DNA of 64,000 nt from G963556115 sp963666605 (lineage in GTDB: Bacteria > Planctomycetota > SZUA-567): the NCBI GenBank assembly GCA_965140405.1, contig OZ223208.1, positions 1,054,001 to 1,118,000 on the forward strand. The letters are read 5' to 3'. Under the pieces are notes generated by a model. It did no database searches, was not told the DNA's origin, and saw only the letters and a list, made by a program, of their open reading frames with translations. This document shows positions 36,804-45,618 of this stretch, one piece after another. A program made the translations under genes and the position numbers. Within the stretch, counting starts at the first letter, position 1. Every line of letters begins with the position of its first letter.

Positions 36804-38677
36804 TGCTAGAAGCCGCAGTCTTACCTAGAAGAGCATACGCCAGGATATCAATATCATTAGTACTCTTTATACTATATATCCTCACCATCTCAACTCCATC
36901 TTTTGCTGGAGTTGTAGAAGAAGTCTTCGCCAAAGACCGCAACCTCCTAGCTATTTCAAGGTATAACAACCTTTCAAAGACAGACACGCAAGTGCAAGAT
37001 ATACTAGCAAGCATAAACCCTCAGACACCCACCACGACCCCAGTACTTTCACTACTTTCTGAAGAGATATTGGTAGATGGGATAAAAGATATTGATGCAG
37101 ACAATTGGGCAGAAGCACTCTATTTCAGCCAACCACTAGAAAAGACAAATGACTGGGTTTATGCTTTCCATATCCACAGCCCTGAGAGCTATACAGTAGC
37201 CCTTCTAGGCACAGGAAAAATCAGACAAGAACAGACAGTGGACGGTATTACTAGGTATAGAAAAACTGATGATTTCAGTTCTGATGTTTACTATCTTGCG
37301 TACGGCGACAATAACCTTGCGATAATGAGCAAGAATTCTTCCGCGGTAAAACTTGCAATGAACCTTTATAATGATCCAGAGACAAATAAGCTCGGGCTTA
37401 TTACAGATTCAGATTCAGATTACAATCTTACTTTACACTTAAACCGTTACTTCCTTGCAAACTCTCGAGTCCTGCCTAACTTTTTTACCATGTTACATAA
37501 TGACATTCTTAGAGACCTTGCTGGTACAACTGCTAAATCAGACAATATATTAAATCTAATTCTTAATGATTTAGAGGCATCACTAAAAAGTCTAGTCAGT
37601 GAGATTGCAATTATCGACATAAAAGCATATCTAAGCAAAAAAAATATCAAAATAAAATCAAATGTTGATATACAGTATGGTGGTAGCTTACACTACGCAC
37701 TTTCTGCCTATGCTATTGATGGAGCTTCCTTCTCAAACCGTATACCTGCAAATTCTATAATGCTGAGCGAGCTAAGATTGTGGCCAGAGGAATATATGCA
37801 GATAATAGAAGGTATTGGCAATCTAGGTATTTCTCTAAATACAGCAACAATAGATCAAGCAACTATTAAAAAGGCCAACACCATACTCACTACATTCCAA
37901 GAGGCAAACCCTCTATATTCACAACAAGGTATACTTGTACCGGATTCAGAGACAAACCTCTATGGGCCTGTTACAGTATCAGTTATAGGATTTTCTGATA
38001 GTAGTAAACTTCCCGCACTGTTTGAAGACAGCACTAGTCTACTTAGTAATGGAGAGTACTCTGAATTTTTAGCAGAGAAGGGTATCAAAATTGAGTTACA
38101 ATCTGAAGTAATAGGCACATCTTCAGCAAACACCAGCATTAGTGAGACTGAACTGTCGATACGCAGTACTTACTTTACCCTTCCAGATGCATTTCTCAGC
38201 AAGCAGTATGTACTATCTACTATAGTTGGCAATCACCTTATCACAGTAATACCTCTAGCTCCACTAAATCAATCACAATATTATAACACCAGAGATTTCT
38301 GCTTAAAAGCACTAGAAGCCACTGTTTTGGCGGTGAAAAGCCCTGAAAATTCTCAAGGTTCACAACTAATAAAGGCCGCAACTTCATATACCACAGCAAA
38401 CACCTTGTTCAGCCTTACATTGAACCCACTGCGTTATATTCAAGTTGCCATGCAGTCACAAGCGATATGGCCATCGCCATCTCCGCCAAACCGTCTCCCA
38501 ATACCTTGGGGAGAATTCTCTGAGCACTTCAATTCTTTAGATGCGAGTACTCCTCCTATGAATGTGACAGTAACATCAAACGGCACAAGCCTTTCTGTAG
38601 ACTTTGTAATTCCAAAGACCACATTTACAGATATCGCTCAGTCATTACTATCACTTACACCTGATGGAGGCTTCTAG
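36803..38677 (+). CDS. large exported protein of unknown function
   Basis: The 624-residue protein has a positively charged N-terminus followed by a hydrophobic signal (ISLVLFILYILTI) and a plausible cleavage near SFAG. The body is a mixture of strands and helices rich in serine and threonine, with no motif I recognise. Its ATG overlaps the oxidoreductase stop (TAATG), and its 3' end abuts the next gene, so the three are one operon. It is probably a periplasmic or envelope protein. Confidence 0.7.
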   Translation: MLEAAVLPRRAYARISISLVLFILYILTISTPSFAGVVEEVFAKDRNLLAISRYNNLSKTDTQVQDILASINPQTPTTTPVLSLLSEEILVDGIKDIDADNWAEALYFSQPLEKTNDWVYAFHIHSPESYTVALLGTGKIRQEQTVDGITRYRKTDDFSSDVYYLAYGDNNLAIMSKNSSAVKLAMNLYNDPETNKLGLITDSDSDYNLTLHLNRYFLANSRVLPNFFTMLHNDILRDLAGTTAKSDNILNLILNDLEASLKSLVSEIAIIDIKAYLSKKNIKIKSNVDIQYGGSLHYALSAYAIDGASFSNRIPANSIMLSELRLWPEEYMQIIEGIGNLGISLNTATIDQATIKKANTILTTFQEANPLYSQQGILVPDSETNLYGPVTVSVIGFSDSSKLPALFEDSTSLLSNGEYSEFLAEKGIKIELQSEVIGTSSANTSISETELSIRSTYFTLPDAFLSKQYVLSTIVGNHLITVIPLAPLNQSQYYNTRDFCLKALEATVLAVKSPENSQGSQLIKAATSYTTANTLFSLTLNPLRYIQVAMQSQAIWPSPSPPNRLPIPWGEFSEHFNSLDASTPPMNVTVTSNGTSLSVDFVIPKTTFTDIAQSLLSLTPDGGF

Positions 38678-38678
38678 C

Positions 38679-39308
38679 TTGATATACCTACGATCGGTGC
38701 TTCTAGCTCTTTGCATTATTCTATCTTTCCATGCATCTTTTGCAAATGCTGGTAAGCCTGAAAAGCATTTTTTACTTCTAAATAATAATAAGATTATTGC
38801 AGGGGAAATAATAACCTTTGATGACGGATTTTTGTACTTCAAGCAGACAACAAGAATTCTCAAGATCTCTCCAGCCCATTTCAAAGGAATTTTCAACTCG
38901 AGTAAAGATGCTGAAGTAGCTATTACAAAGCTAGACACCCTTAATGCATCAGGAGACAGTGTTCCAAAAATTAAACTAGACGTAACATACAAACAAGCAA
39001 AAAAACTTATCCACAGTGAAACATCTGATGAAGAGCTTGAAAAATTGCTCCAAGAAGTACAAGTAAAACTTACAGACCCAACTCACATATTAGATAAGGA
39101 TGTATACAAGAAGTTATCGCTACTCTCAGCGTTATCTTCACACCAAGATCTCGACAAGCGCCTTCCAATAATTTTGAACGAATGTATAAATGAAAAAAGC
39201 CTGAAAGATGTTTCTGCGAAGGTGAGAGAAGAGATAGAAGTACGAGTTGAAATGCTATACTATTTGATAGACCACCCATATATTAATAAAGATAAAGACA
39301 GTTATTAA
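38679..39308 (+). CDS. small exported protein of unknown function
   Basis: The start is best placed at TTG 38679, because GGAGG lies eight bases upstream (38666-38670) and the residues from there form a signal peptide (LIYLRSVLLALCIILSF, cleavage near ANAG). An upstream ATG at 38664 overlaps the ribosome-binding site. The mature part of about 185 residues is helical and lysine/glutamate rich. A beta-like stretch early on (LLNNNKIIAGEIITFDDGFL) recalls SHD1- or DUF-type envelope proteins, but I make no assignment. It is the third gene of the operon. Confidence 0.65.
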   Translation: MIYLRSVLLALCIILSFHASFANAGKPEKHFLLLNNNKIIAGEIITFDDGFLYFKQTTRILKISPAHFKGIFNSSKDAEVAITKLDTLNASGDSVPKIKLDVTYKQAKKLIHSETSDEELEKLLQEVQVKLTDPTHILDKDVYKKLSLLSALSSHQDLDKRLPIILNECINEKSLKDVSAKVREEIEVRVEMLYYLIDHPYINKDKDSY

Positions 39309-39336
39309 ATATCCACTTTTTACAAGAGGTAGAACA

Positions 39337-39516
39337 ATGACAAATAAAGAGCGCCCATATTTAGGCATTATGTTTGAGTGTTGCAATGTTTACGCAAGAA
39401 TTTATCAGAACAAAGCTGGCACTCATTATGCTGGACACTGCCCAAAGTGTCTAAAGAGCATCAAAATAAAGATAGGTGAAGGTGGCTCAGGAGACAGATT
39501 CTTCAAGGCTCACTAA
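39337..39516 (+). CDS. 59-residue zinc-ribbon-like protein
   Basis: This small gene has AGAGGT seven bases before ATG 39337 and ends at TAA 39516. The protein contains CC at FECCNVYAR and CPKC near residue 38, a plausible zinc knuckle, followed by a basic IKIKIGEGGSGDRFF tail. From memory, similar RPYxG...FECCxVYxRxY...CPxC proteins are widespread in Planctomycetota; this needs a search. It lies 28 bases after the small exported protein and 62 bases before the 168-residue protein. Confidence 0.75.
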   Translation: MTNKERPYLGIMFECCNVYARIYQNKAGTHYAGHCPKCLKSIKIKIGEGGSGDRFFKAH

Positions 39517-39578
39517 GAAATGAATTAAATTAGTATTTTTATATACGGTTATTACTTAATAAAGAGAGAAGAAGCATA

Positions 39579-40085
39579 ATGGCAGAGTGGAAGGTCAATA
39601 AAAGTCAACGAGTCTGCGCAGTAAGTGAAAAAGTCTTTGAAGTTGGAGACACCTTCTTTTCTGCGCTAAAAGAAGAGGGTGAATCCTTTGTCCGCTATGA
39701 TTACTCAGAGGAGGCATGGGCAAACCTCGATAAGAATGACATCTTTTCATTCTGGAAGTCACATATACAAAGTAACGCCCAACATAAGCGGAGCAGACTG
39801 AAGATAGACTCAGAGGCATTCTACACGTTTTTCAGTAGCTTACAAAACCGTGAAGAAGGAGCAAATGAAGTATTTAAATACCTACTAGCACTAATCCTGA
39901 TTAGAAAACGTCTTCTCCGGCTTGAAGAGATAGAGAAGTCGCCAGATGGCGAAGCATTGATCATCTTTGATACTCGGACAAAGAACGAATTAAGAATCGA
40001 AGTCCCAGAAGTTACTGATGCAGCTATTAAGGATGCAAAGGAAGAGCTTGAACAAATTTTTGAATGCAGTACTGACGATGTATAG
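39579..40085 (+). CDS. conserved cytoplasmic protein of unknown function
   Basis: The 168-residue protein begins with a segment resembling a family I recall from Planctomycetota genomes (CAVSEKVFEVGDTFFSAL, FVRYDYSEEAW, then FWKSHI). A hydrophobic helix LLALILIRKRLLRLEE and a short beta-rich end follow. No catalytic or metal-binding motif is clear beyond one cysteine near the N-terminus. GAGAGAAG precedes the ATG. It sits next to the 59-residue zinc-ribbon gene, an association worth checking for conservation. Confidence 0.7.
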   Translation: MAEWKVNKSQRVCAVSEKVFEVGDTFFSALKEEGESFVRYDYSEEAWANLDKNDIFSFWKSHIQSNAQHKRSRLKIDSEAFYTFFSSLQNREEGANEVFKYLLALILIRKRLLRLEEIEKSPDGEALIIFDTRTKNELRIEVPEVTDAAIKDAKEELEQIFECSTDDV

Positions 40086-40130
40086 CAACAAACGTTAACA
40101 AACATTATTTCACATAGAGAGGTAGTAACA

Positions 40131-40934
40131 ATGAATTATATTTTTAAACACATAGCGCTTTTTATTACACTTTTAGCAATTACTATTCTACATAGTTTCA
40201 GTGCTCAAGCTTACGAATATTCATCAGTACCTAAAGGAATAACACTTGAGGGTAGAGCAGACGGCATAGGCTTGATCAATGATATAAAGTACAACAAGAG
40301 TAGCAACACATTTATTATCAATGATCACTTAAAACTGAAGAATCCAATAAAAGCAAAAGAATTTTCCTATATGATTGATGCCCTGCAATCAGACAAACAG
40401 TTCGGTATCTCAGTAATTGGCGGGACAAAAGCTATCTATTTCGGTGCATGGTCTAGTGAAGGTGCAGGTCACTCCATATCTTCAAAGCTCTTTGCCGCTG
40501 ATGAATTCTTTAGAGGAGTGGTATTTGGTATTCCAAGCCTATATAAGATGTACAAACTCCCTGGAAGATACGTTCCACAAAAACCCTTTAACAGAGAATT
40601 CTATACAGCAGTATGGTTCAACCTTAGACATTTCCGCTATACTCTTAAGGGAAACCAATACAAATATAAGGGTTGTAATATACAGGTGAAACTTTTAGCT
40701 GTTGAAAATAACGACGAGATCAAAGCAGGAGACGGTGGCTATAAACTTGATCCAGCTGGTGAGACACATGAAGAAGACCGCAATAATGTTGCCAATATCA
40801 AGAAAAATGCCAAAGGATATCTCAATATAAAGGTAGCTCGCCCAATGGTAGAGTATGGCAAAGCAGCAGCTATAATTCGCCTTCTAATTGATCAATCTAT
40901 AAATCTTGACAAATTAAAAGATGAATTAAAATAA
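40131..40934 (+). CDS. secreted protein, paralogue of the 32465 product
   Basis: The 267-residue product has a signal peptide (ALFITLLAITILHSFSAQA). It shows the same block order as the protein at 32465-33277: PKGITLEG, NDIKY followed by SNTFIIN, a PI..KE segment, GISVIGG, YFGAWSSEGAG, AADEFFRGVVFG, and a closing RNNVANIKKNAKGYLNIK. The shared blocks cover nearly the full length, so the two genes are paralogues about 7 kb apart. The function is unknown. AGAGGT precedes the ATG. Confidence 0.7.
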   Translation: MNYIFKHIALFITLLAITILHSFSAQAYEYSSVPKGITLEGRADGIGLINDIKYNKSSNTFIINDHLKLKNPIKAKEFSYMIDALQSDKQFGISVIGGTKAIYFGAWSSEGAGHSISSKLFAADEFFRGVVFGIPSLYKMYKLPGRYVPQKPFNREFYTAVWFNLRHFRYTLKGNQYKYKGCNIQVKLLAVENNDEIKAGDGGYKLDPAGETHEEDRNNVANIKKNAKGYLNIKVARPMVEYGKAAAIIRLLIDQSINLDKLKDELK

Positions 40935-41054
40935 TCTTGATACTTTTTGTTTGACGCAAAGCCAACCAATTAATATCATTTTATTATGGGTACTATTATT
41001 TTAACCATCTCAAATGAGATCATAGTAATACAACCCCTCAACCAAGGAGAAGAC

Positions 41055-41231
41055 ATGAAAGTATTTCTAATAATGGGTAGCATACTTACTGTAACGTTCT
41101 GTACTCTTAGTGGATGTGGTTCCCAACTTGGAGGGCCAATCTATGAAGATCAAAGAGCATCAGTACAAAATCAAAATACCAAAGAAAATATGGAACAATA
41201 TATTCAACCAAGCGCATCTGTTTATAAGTAG
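41055..41231 (+). CDS. small lipoprotein
   Basis: The start at ATG 41055 has AAGGAG upstream and yields a 58-residue protein with a lipoprotein signal (VFLIMGSILTVTFCTLSGC, lipobox LSGC). The mature part is short, polar and glutamine/asparagine rich. A longer in-frame start 23 codons upstream would destroy the signal peptide and lacks a ribosome-binding site. A strong hairpin follows the stop codon. The function is unknown. Confidence 0.75.
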   Translation: MKVFLIMGSILTVTFCTLSGCGSQLGGPIYEDQRASVQNQNTKENMEQYIQPSASVYK

Positions 41232-41239
41232 TGCTCAAC

Positions 41240-41307
41240 GATTAATCTATTAATATAATGAGGTAGACAGGATATCCTGCCTACCTCATTATATTAATAG
41301 ATTAATC
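41240..41307. terminator. 33-bp stem bidirectional terminator
   Basis: Positions 41240-41272 and 41275-41307 are complementary except one A/C mismatch, which becomes a G-U pair on the minus strand. It separates the lipoprotein gene (plus) from the chemoreceptor gene (minus) and can end both. The stem is exceptionally long. Confidence 0.88.
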
Positions 41308-41319
41308 AACCCAAAGCAC

Positions 41320-43182
41320 TTAAAACTTACCGAAATCAGAATCATCCAATTTAATTTGTTCATTTGGCGTAACAACAGCGGCCACTCCACTCATATTTGG
41401 AGACTCATAAATTGGGCGTTTCTTCCTTTTTACAGGCGATCTTGTATTAGACTTATCTTCTTTCAATTTAAATTCTAATATTGTCTGATTAAGTTGAGTT
41501 GCCATCTGGCTCATCTCTTCACTTGCTGCAGCAGTCTCCTCCGCACTTGCGGTATTCTGTTGTGTCACTGCATCTATCTGATCAATTCCTAGGTTAATTT
41601 GTGATATCCCCTGAGCTTGTTCATTGGATGCTTCTGCTATCTCAGCCACAAGGACTGTAGCTTGACTGATCTGTTCTGCTATTGCATTTAATGCCTTTGC
41701 AGTTGATTCAGCCATAATATTTCCCGCATTTACTTCTTTAACCACATTATCAATAAGCTCTGCCGTCTCTCCAGCTGCTTTTGCAGATCTTGCTGCAAGG
41801 CTTCTCACCTCCTCAGCAACGACAGCAAAGCCTTTTCCATGTTGCCCTGCTCTTGCAGCTTCAACTGCAGCATTTAGAGCGAGAAGATTTGTTTGGAAGG
41901 CTATATCATCAATAGTTTTTACTACCTTCTTAGTATCTTCAGCTCTATTAGTTATTCCTCCAATAGCCTGAGCAAGTTCTTGCATTTGACTCTGTCCTCG
42001 TATTGCGGCTGAATTTGCATCTTGCGTCAAAGTACTCGCTTCTGTTGCATTTTGCGCATTTTCATTCGTTCTAGAGCCCATCTCAGTCAGCGACGCCGAG
42101 ACTTCTTCAATAGATGCGGCCTGCGATGCCGCTCCAGTTGAGAGAGCCTGACTAGCAAGACTTACCTGCTGTACACCTGAATCTATCTCATTTATAACTC
42201 TAGCGATATCACTCAGAGTGCTATTTACTGCATTTATCATTGAATTTAATGACTTATTCATAACATCTTTATCAGACTTCACATCAACTTTTTGACACCA
42301 GTCTCTATTTGAAAGCTTCTTTGATACCTCTGCAACTTTTTCAAAGTCAATTATAATTCTGTTGCTTGCGTCTGCCAGATCACCAATTTCGTCTTTTCTT
42401 AATAGCAATTCTGGAGCAATACTTATAGTGGTATCACCGTCATTAACGATATTCATAAGTGCGTCTTTAATTCCATTAAGACCTTTGAGTATTCCTTTAA
42501 TAATATAGAAAGCCAAAAGACCTAGTATAACTATATATGCAATACCTGAAATCACAATATATATAGTGTATGACTCCATCTCATCAGTAATATTACCTTC
42601 TATCTGACCAACATGTGCTAAGACCTCATCAATATATACTCCAGTCCCAATAAATATATCTGTTCCTTCTATCGGCATTGAATAGCTTACCTTTGGAGCA
42701 GGGACAGTCTCTCCTTTTTTAGGAAACCAATACTCCACATATCCCCCGCCATTTTTTGCAACCTTAGCAAGCTCTCTGATAAATTCCTTTCCATTACTAT
42801 CTTTGGTAGATATAAAATTGCCACTTATTTTGGCATCACCTTTCATCCCAGGAGAGTTTATTCTATTGCCGTCATAGTCATAAAGAAAAAAGTACCCGCT
42901 GTTATCTTCAAATAACTTCACTCGATCTGTTTGTTCAATCAAGATTTTAATCTTTTCATCTACATCTGTAACATTCGCTAATGCATCATTTAATAAACCA
43001 ACCTCCATCAAAATAAGTGCTTTAATTTTACTCTTTTCAGCATCAGTGACCTCTTCTAAAAATTGCGGTATAATGACTCTTTTCTCTACGGTGTTATTCA
43101 CATATAGCACAAGAGCAATCATTAACGCCATACCAATAATAGCAATTACAGGCAGCATTATGATCTTCCATTTGATCTTCAT
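41320..43182 (-). CDS. methyl-accepting chemotaxis protein (single Cache sensor)
   Basis: A membrane helix at about 7-27 precedes a periplasmic Cache-type sensor (about 30-185) containing YFFLYDYDGNRINSPG and GGGYVEYWFPKKGE, as in sCache_2 domains. A second membrane helix (about 200-225), a HAMP-like linker and the long cytoplasmic coiled coil follow. The hairpin tip reads IDDIAFQTNLLALNAAVEAARAGQHGKGFAVVAEEVR. The C-terminus ends DDSDFGKF, an F-x-x-F tail reminiscent of a CheR/CheB tether. GGAGG lies before ATG 43182; a longer start adds six residues. It is a close paralogue of the next receptor. Confidence 0.93.
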   Translation of the reverse strand: MKIKWKIIMLPVIAIIGMALMIALVLYVNNTVEKRVIIPQFLEEVTDAEKSKIKALILMEVGLLNDALANVTDVDEKIKILIEQTDRVKLFEDNSGYFFLYDYDGNRINSPGMKGDAKISGNFISTKDSNGKEFIRELAKVAKNGGGYVEYWFPKKGETVPAPKVSYSMPIEGTDIFIGTGVYIDEVLAHVGQIEGNITDEMESYTIYIVISGIAYIVILGLLAFYIIKGILKGLNGIKDALMNIVNDGDTTISIAPELLLRKDEIGDLADASNRIIIDFEKVAEVSKKLSNRDWCQKVDVKSDKDVMNKSLNSMINAVNSTLSDIARVINEIDSGVQQVSLASQALSTGAASQAASIEEVSASLTEMGSRTNENAQNATEASTLTQDANSAAIRGQSQMQELAQAIGGITNRAEDTKKVVKTIDDIAFQTNLLALNAAVEAARAGQHGKGFAVVAEEVRSLAARSAKAAGETAELIDNVVKEVNAGNIMAESTAKALNAIAEQISQATVLVAEIAEASNEQAQGISQINLGIDQIDAVTQQNTASAEETAAASEEMSQMATQLNQTILEFKLKEDKSNTRSPVKRKKRPIYESPNMSGVAAVVTPNEQIKLDDSDFGKF

Positions 43183-43484
43183 ATTGTTCCTCCACAACAC
43201 ACTTACGAAAAATTACGTCACTATTATAATTCAATTTCACTTTTTTGTCACTTTGTTTCGATAATATTATCTTTTCATCTTTTACTATTATTATAATTTG
43301 ATTTATACAATTGTCCTTCTTATAAAAAAACATACTCATATAAAATAATAACTAGTACTAAATTAAACCTATAACCAAAATACTATATATAAAATGATTC
43401 TAAAAGATATAGACTTAAAACAAAGAGCTAGACTATTAATATTAGCCTAGCTCTTTGTTTAAAGATTATGCTATTGCCTAAGTC
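43183..43484. other. AT-rich gap between the two chemoreceptor genes
   Basis: The roughly 300-base gap carries the promoter region of the first receptor gene and, at 43418-43460, the terminator of the second. Apart from these it is AT-rich; no ORF with a ribosome-binding site was found. Confidence 0.5.
43418..43460 (-). terminator. terminator of the second chemoreceptor gene
   Basis: A 14-bp stem (43418-43431 with 43447-43460) plus an A/C position that becomes a G-U pair on the minus strand encloses an A/T-rich top. The minus strand places an A/U-rich tract after it. It follows the receptor gene ending at 43485. Confidence 0.85.
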
Positions 43485-45350
43485 CTAGAATTTTCCAAAC
43501 TCACTATCCTCCAATTTTATTTGTTCATTTGGAGTTACAACAGCAGCGGTATCACTATTTCTAGGTTTTTCCATGGCTACTCTTGCTCTTTTCTTAGATG
43601 GCTTTCTAGATTTCATATTCTCACTATTTTTTAGCTTGAACTTCATGATAGCCTCATTTAGTTGCGACGCCAAACTACTCATATGCGCACTCGCAGCGGC
43701 GGTCTCTTCAGCGCTCGCAGTATTTTGCTGAGTAACAGCATCAATTTGATCCAGTCCCAGATTGACCTGTGTCACCCCTTGCGCTTGATCATTGGATGCT
43801 ACCGCTATTTCTGCAACAAGCCCAGTTGCCTTACTTATCTGTTCGGCAATTTCATTTAGAGCCCCTGCGGTTGTTTCAGCCATATCATTTCCACTCTTAA
43901 CTTCACGAACCACATTATCAATGAGTTCAGCAGTTTCCCCAGCAGCCTTTGCAGATCTAGCAGCTAGGTTTCTCACTTCTTCAGCAACTACCGCAAAGCC
44001 CTTCCCATGCTGCCCAGCTCTTGCTGCTTCAACTGCGGCATTTAGTGCGAGTAGATTTGTCTGGAAAGCAATATCATCGATAGTCTTCACAACCTTCTTT
44101 GTCTCTTCGGCTCTGACTGTTATGCCACCGATAGCTTCAGCTAGTTCATGCATCTGAGTTTGCCCACCTAGTGCAGCTTTATTCGCAGACTGAGTTAGAT
44201 TACTAGCCTCTGAGGCATTCTGAGCATTCTGGTTTGTCCTTACACTCATTTCAGCTAATGAAGCAGAAATTTCTTCAATAGATGCAGCCTGAGAGGTTGC
44301 TCCATCTGATAATGCATGGCTCGCTAAGCTTACCTGATGAGCACCAGAATCTAGGTCACTAACCACTCCCACAATTTCATGCAGTGTAGAATTTACCTCT
44401 TCAATCATATCCTTTAAAGAATGATTCATAACATCCTTATCAGACTTTATAGTAACCTCCTGACACCAATCTCTATTAGACAAACTTTTTGATATTTCAG
44501 CTACTTTCTCAAAATCATCAATGATCATTTTACCTGCCAAAGCAAGCTCACCAATCTCATCCTTTCTCGCCAGTAGTGCCGGATCCACTTGACTACCAGT
44601 ATCTCCTTCTTCCACAATATGCAAAAGCTCTTTTTTGACACCCATAAGCCCTTTGAGGATTCCTCTAATTATAAAGTAAGCAAATATGCCTAGTACCAAT
44701 ATATATATAATTGCCACGCCATATATATAGGCACTATATGATGCTGACTTTTCTGCTATATCACCTTTAATTTTATTTGAATGCGCAATAACAGAATCCA
44801 TATACACGCCTGTTCCAATTACATAATCAGTTCCTTTTATAGGCATTACATAACTAAGCTTAGGTGATGGCTCTGTCTCTCCCTTCTTTGGAAACCAGTA
44901 TTCTACAAATCCACCGCCGCTCTTACCAGCGTCAACGATACCTTTTATAAGCTCATACCCATTACTATCTTTGAGCTTGAGAAAATTACCACTTGTCTTA
45001 GCATCACCAGCAACTCCTGGAACATTAATCCTATTACCCTGAGTATCATATACAAAGAAATATCCACTCTTATCATCAAAAAAACTTACATGATCAGTGT
45101 GATCAATTATAAGTTTTATAATTTCGTCTTTATCCGTTGTCTGAGAAATGACATCTTCTATAGCACTAACCCCACCCTGTACCACGGCCTTCAGCCTAGC
45201 CTTTTCTGCGCCAATGATTTCTGTTTGAAATTGAGGAATCACCACACTATTTTCAACAAAAAAATTGATGTACAGCACACACGCCATCATCACTGCAGTA
45301 CCTAATACTGCAATCGCTGGCAATAGAATTATCTTCCATTTAATTTTCAA
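43485..45350 (-). CDS. methyl-accepting chemotaxis protein, tandem paralogue
   Basis: The 621-residue receptor has the same layout as its neighbour: a membrane helix, a Cache sensor (YFFVYDTQGNRINVPG, GGGFVEYWFPKKGE), a second helix, HAMP and a signalling coiled coil with the identical tip sequence. It also ends in DSEFGKF after a VVTPNEQIKLED linker. The sensor halves differ more than the signalling halves, so the pair probably detects related small ligands and signals through the same kinase. The start is TTG 45350, with GGAGGG eight bases upstream. No che genes are in the window. Confidence 0.93.
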   Translation of the reverse strand: MKIKWKIILLPAIAVLGTAVMMACVLYINFFVENSVVIPQFQTEIIGAEKARLKAVVQGGVSAIEDVISQTTDKDEIIKLIIDHTDHVSFFDDKSGYFFVYDTQGNRINVPGVAGDAKTSGNFLKLKDSNGYELIKGIVDAGKSGGGFVEYWFPKKGETEPSPKLSYVMPIKGTDYVIGTGVYMDSVIAHSNKIKGDIAEKSASYSAYIYGVAIIYILVLGIFAYFIIRGILKGLMGVKKELLHIVEEGDTGSQVDPALLARKDEIGELALAGKMIIDDFEKVAEISKSLSNRDWCQEVTIKSDKDVMNHSLKDMIEEVNSTLHEIVGVVSDLDSGAHQVSLASHALSDGATSQAASIEEISASLAEMSVRTNQNAQNASEASNLTQSANKAALGGQTQMHELAEAIGGITVRAEETKKVVKTIDDIAFQTNLLALNAAVEAARAGQHGKGFAVVAEEVRNLAARSAKAAGETAELIDNVVREVKSGNDMAETTAGALNEIAEQISKATGLVAEIAVASNDQAQGVTQVNLGLDQIDAVTQQNTASAEETAAASAHMSSLASQLNEAIMKFKLKNSENMKSRKPSKKRARVAMEKPRNSDTAAVVTPNEQIKLEDSEFGKF

Positions 45351-45618
45351 CCCAATACCCTCCGTTAAAATAAAAAAGCTGGCACAATCTTGTAACTAAT
45401 TGCACTATAATGCAATTCTCACAAAAATGCAACACAAAAACCTATTTCAATAGATGCTACGCAGAATTTTACTAAAAATACCACATGACACAAAAATACA
45501 ATCATTTCTATCCAACGATGTACCTTCCTTGACTAACAATAGGCCAACAGATATAATAATTCAGTAATATATTAAATTTTAAAAATGCAAAAAGCTATAA
45601 TTATAGAAAGCAACCTAT

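Noticed and set aside
41240..41307. Recurrent A/C mismatches in terminator stems as a sign of RNA editing
   Set aside because: On the minus strand each mismatch is a G-U pair, and a minus-strand gene ends beside each one, so ordinary wobble pairing explains them.
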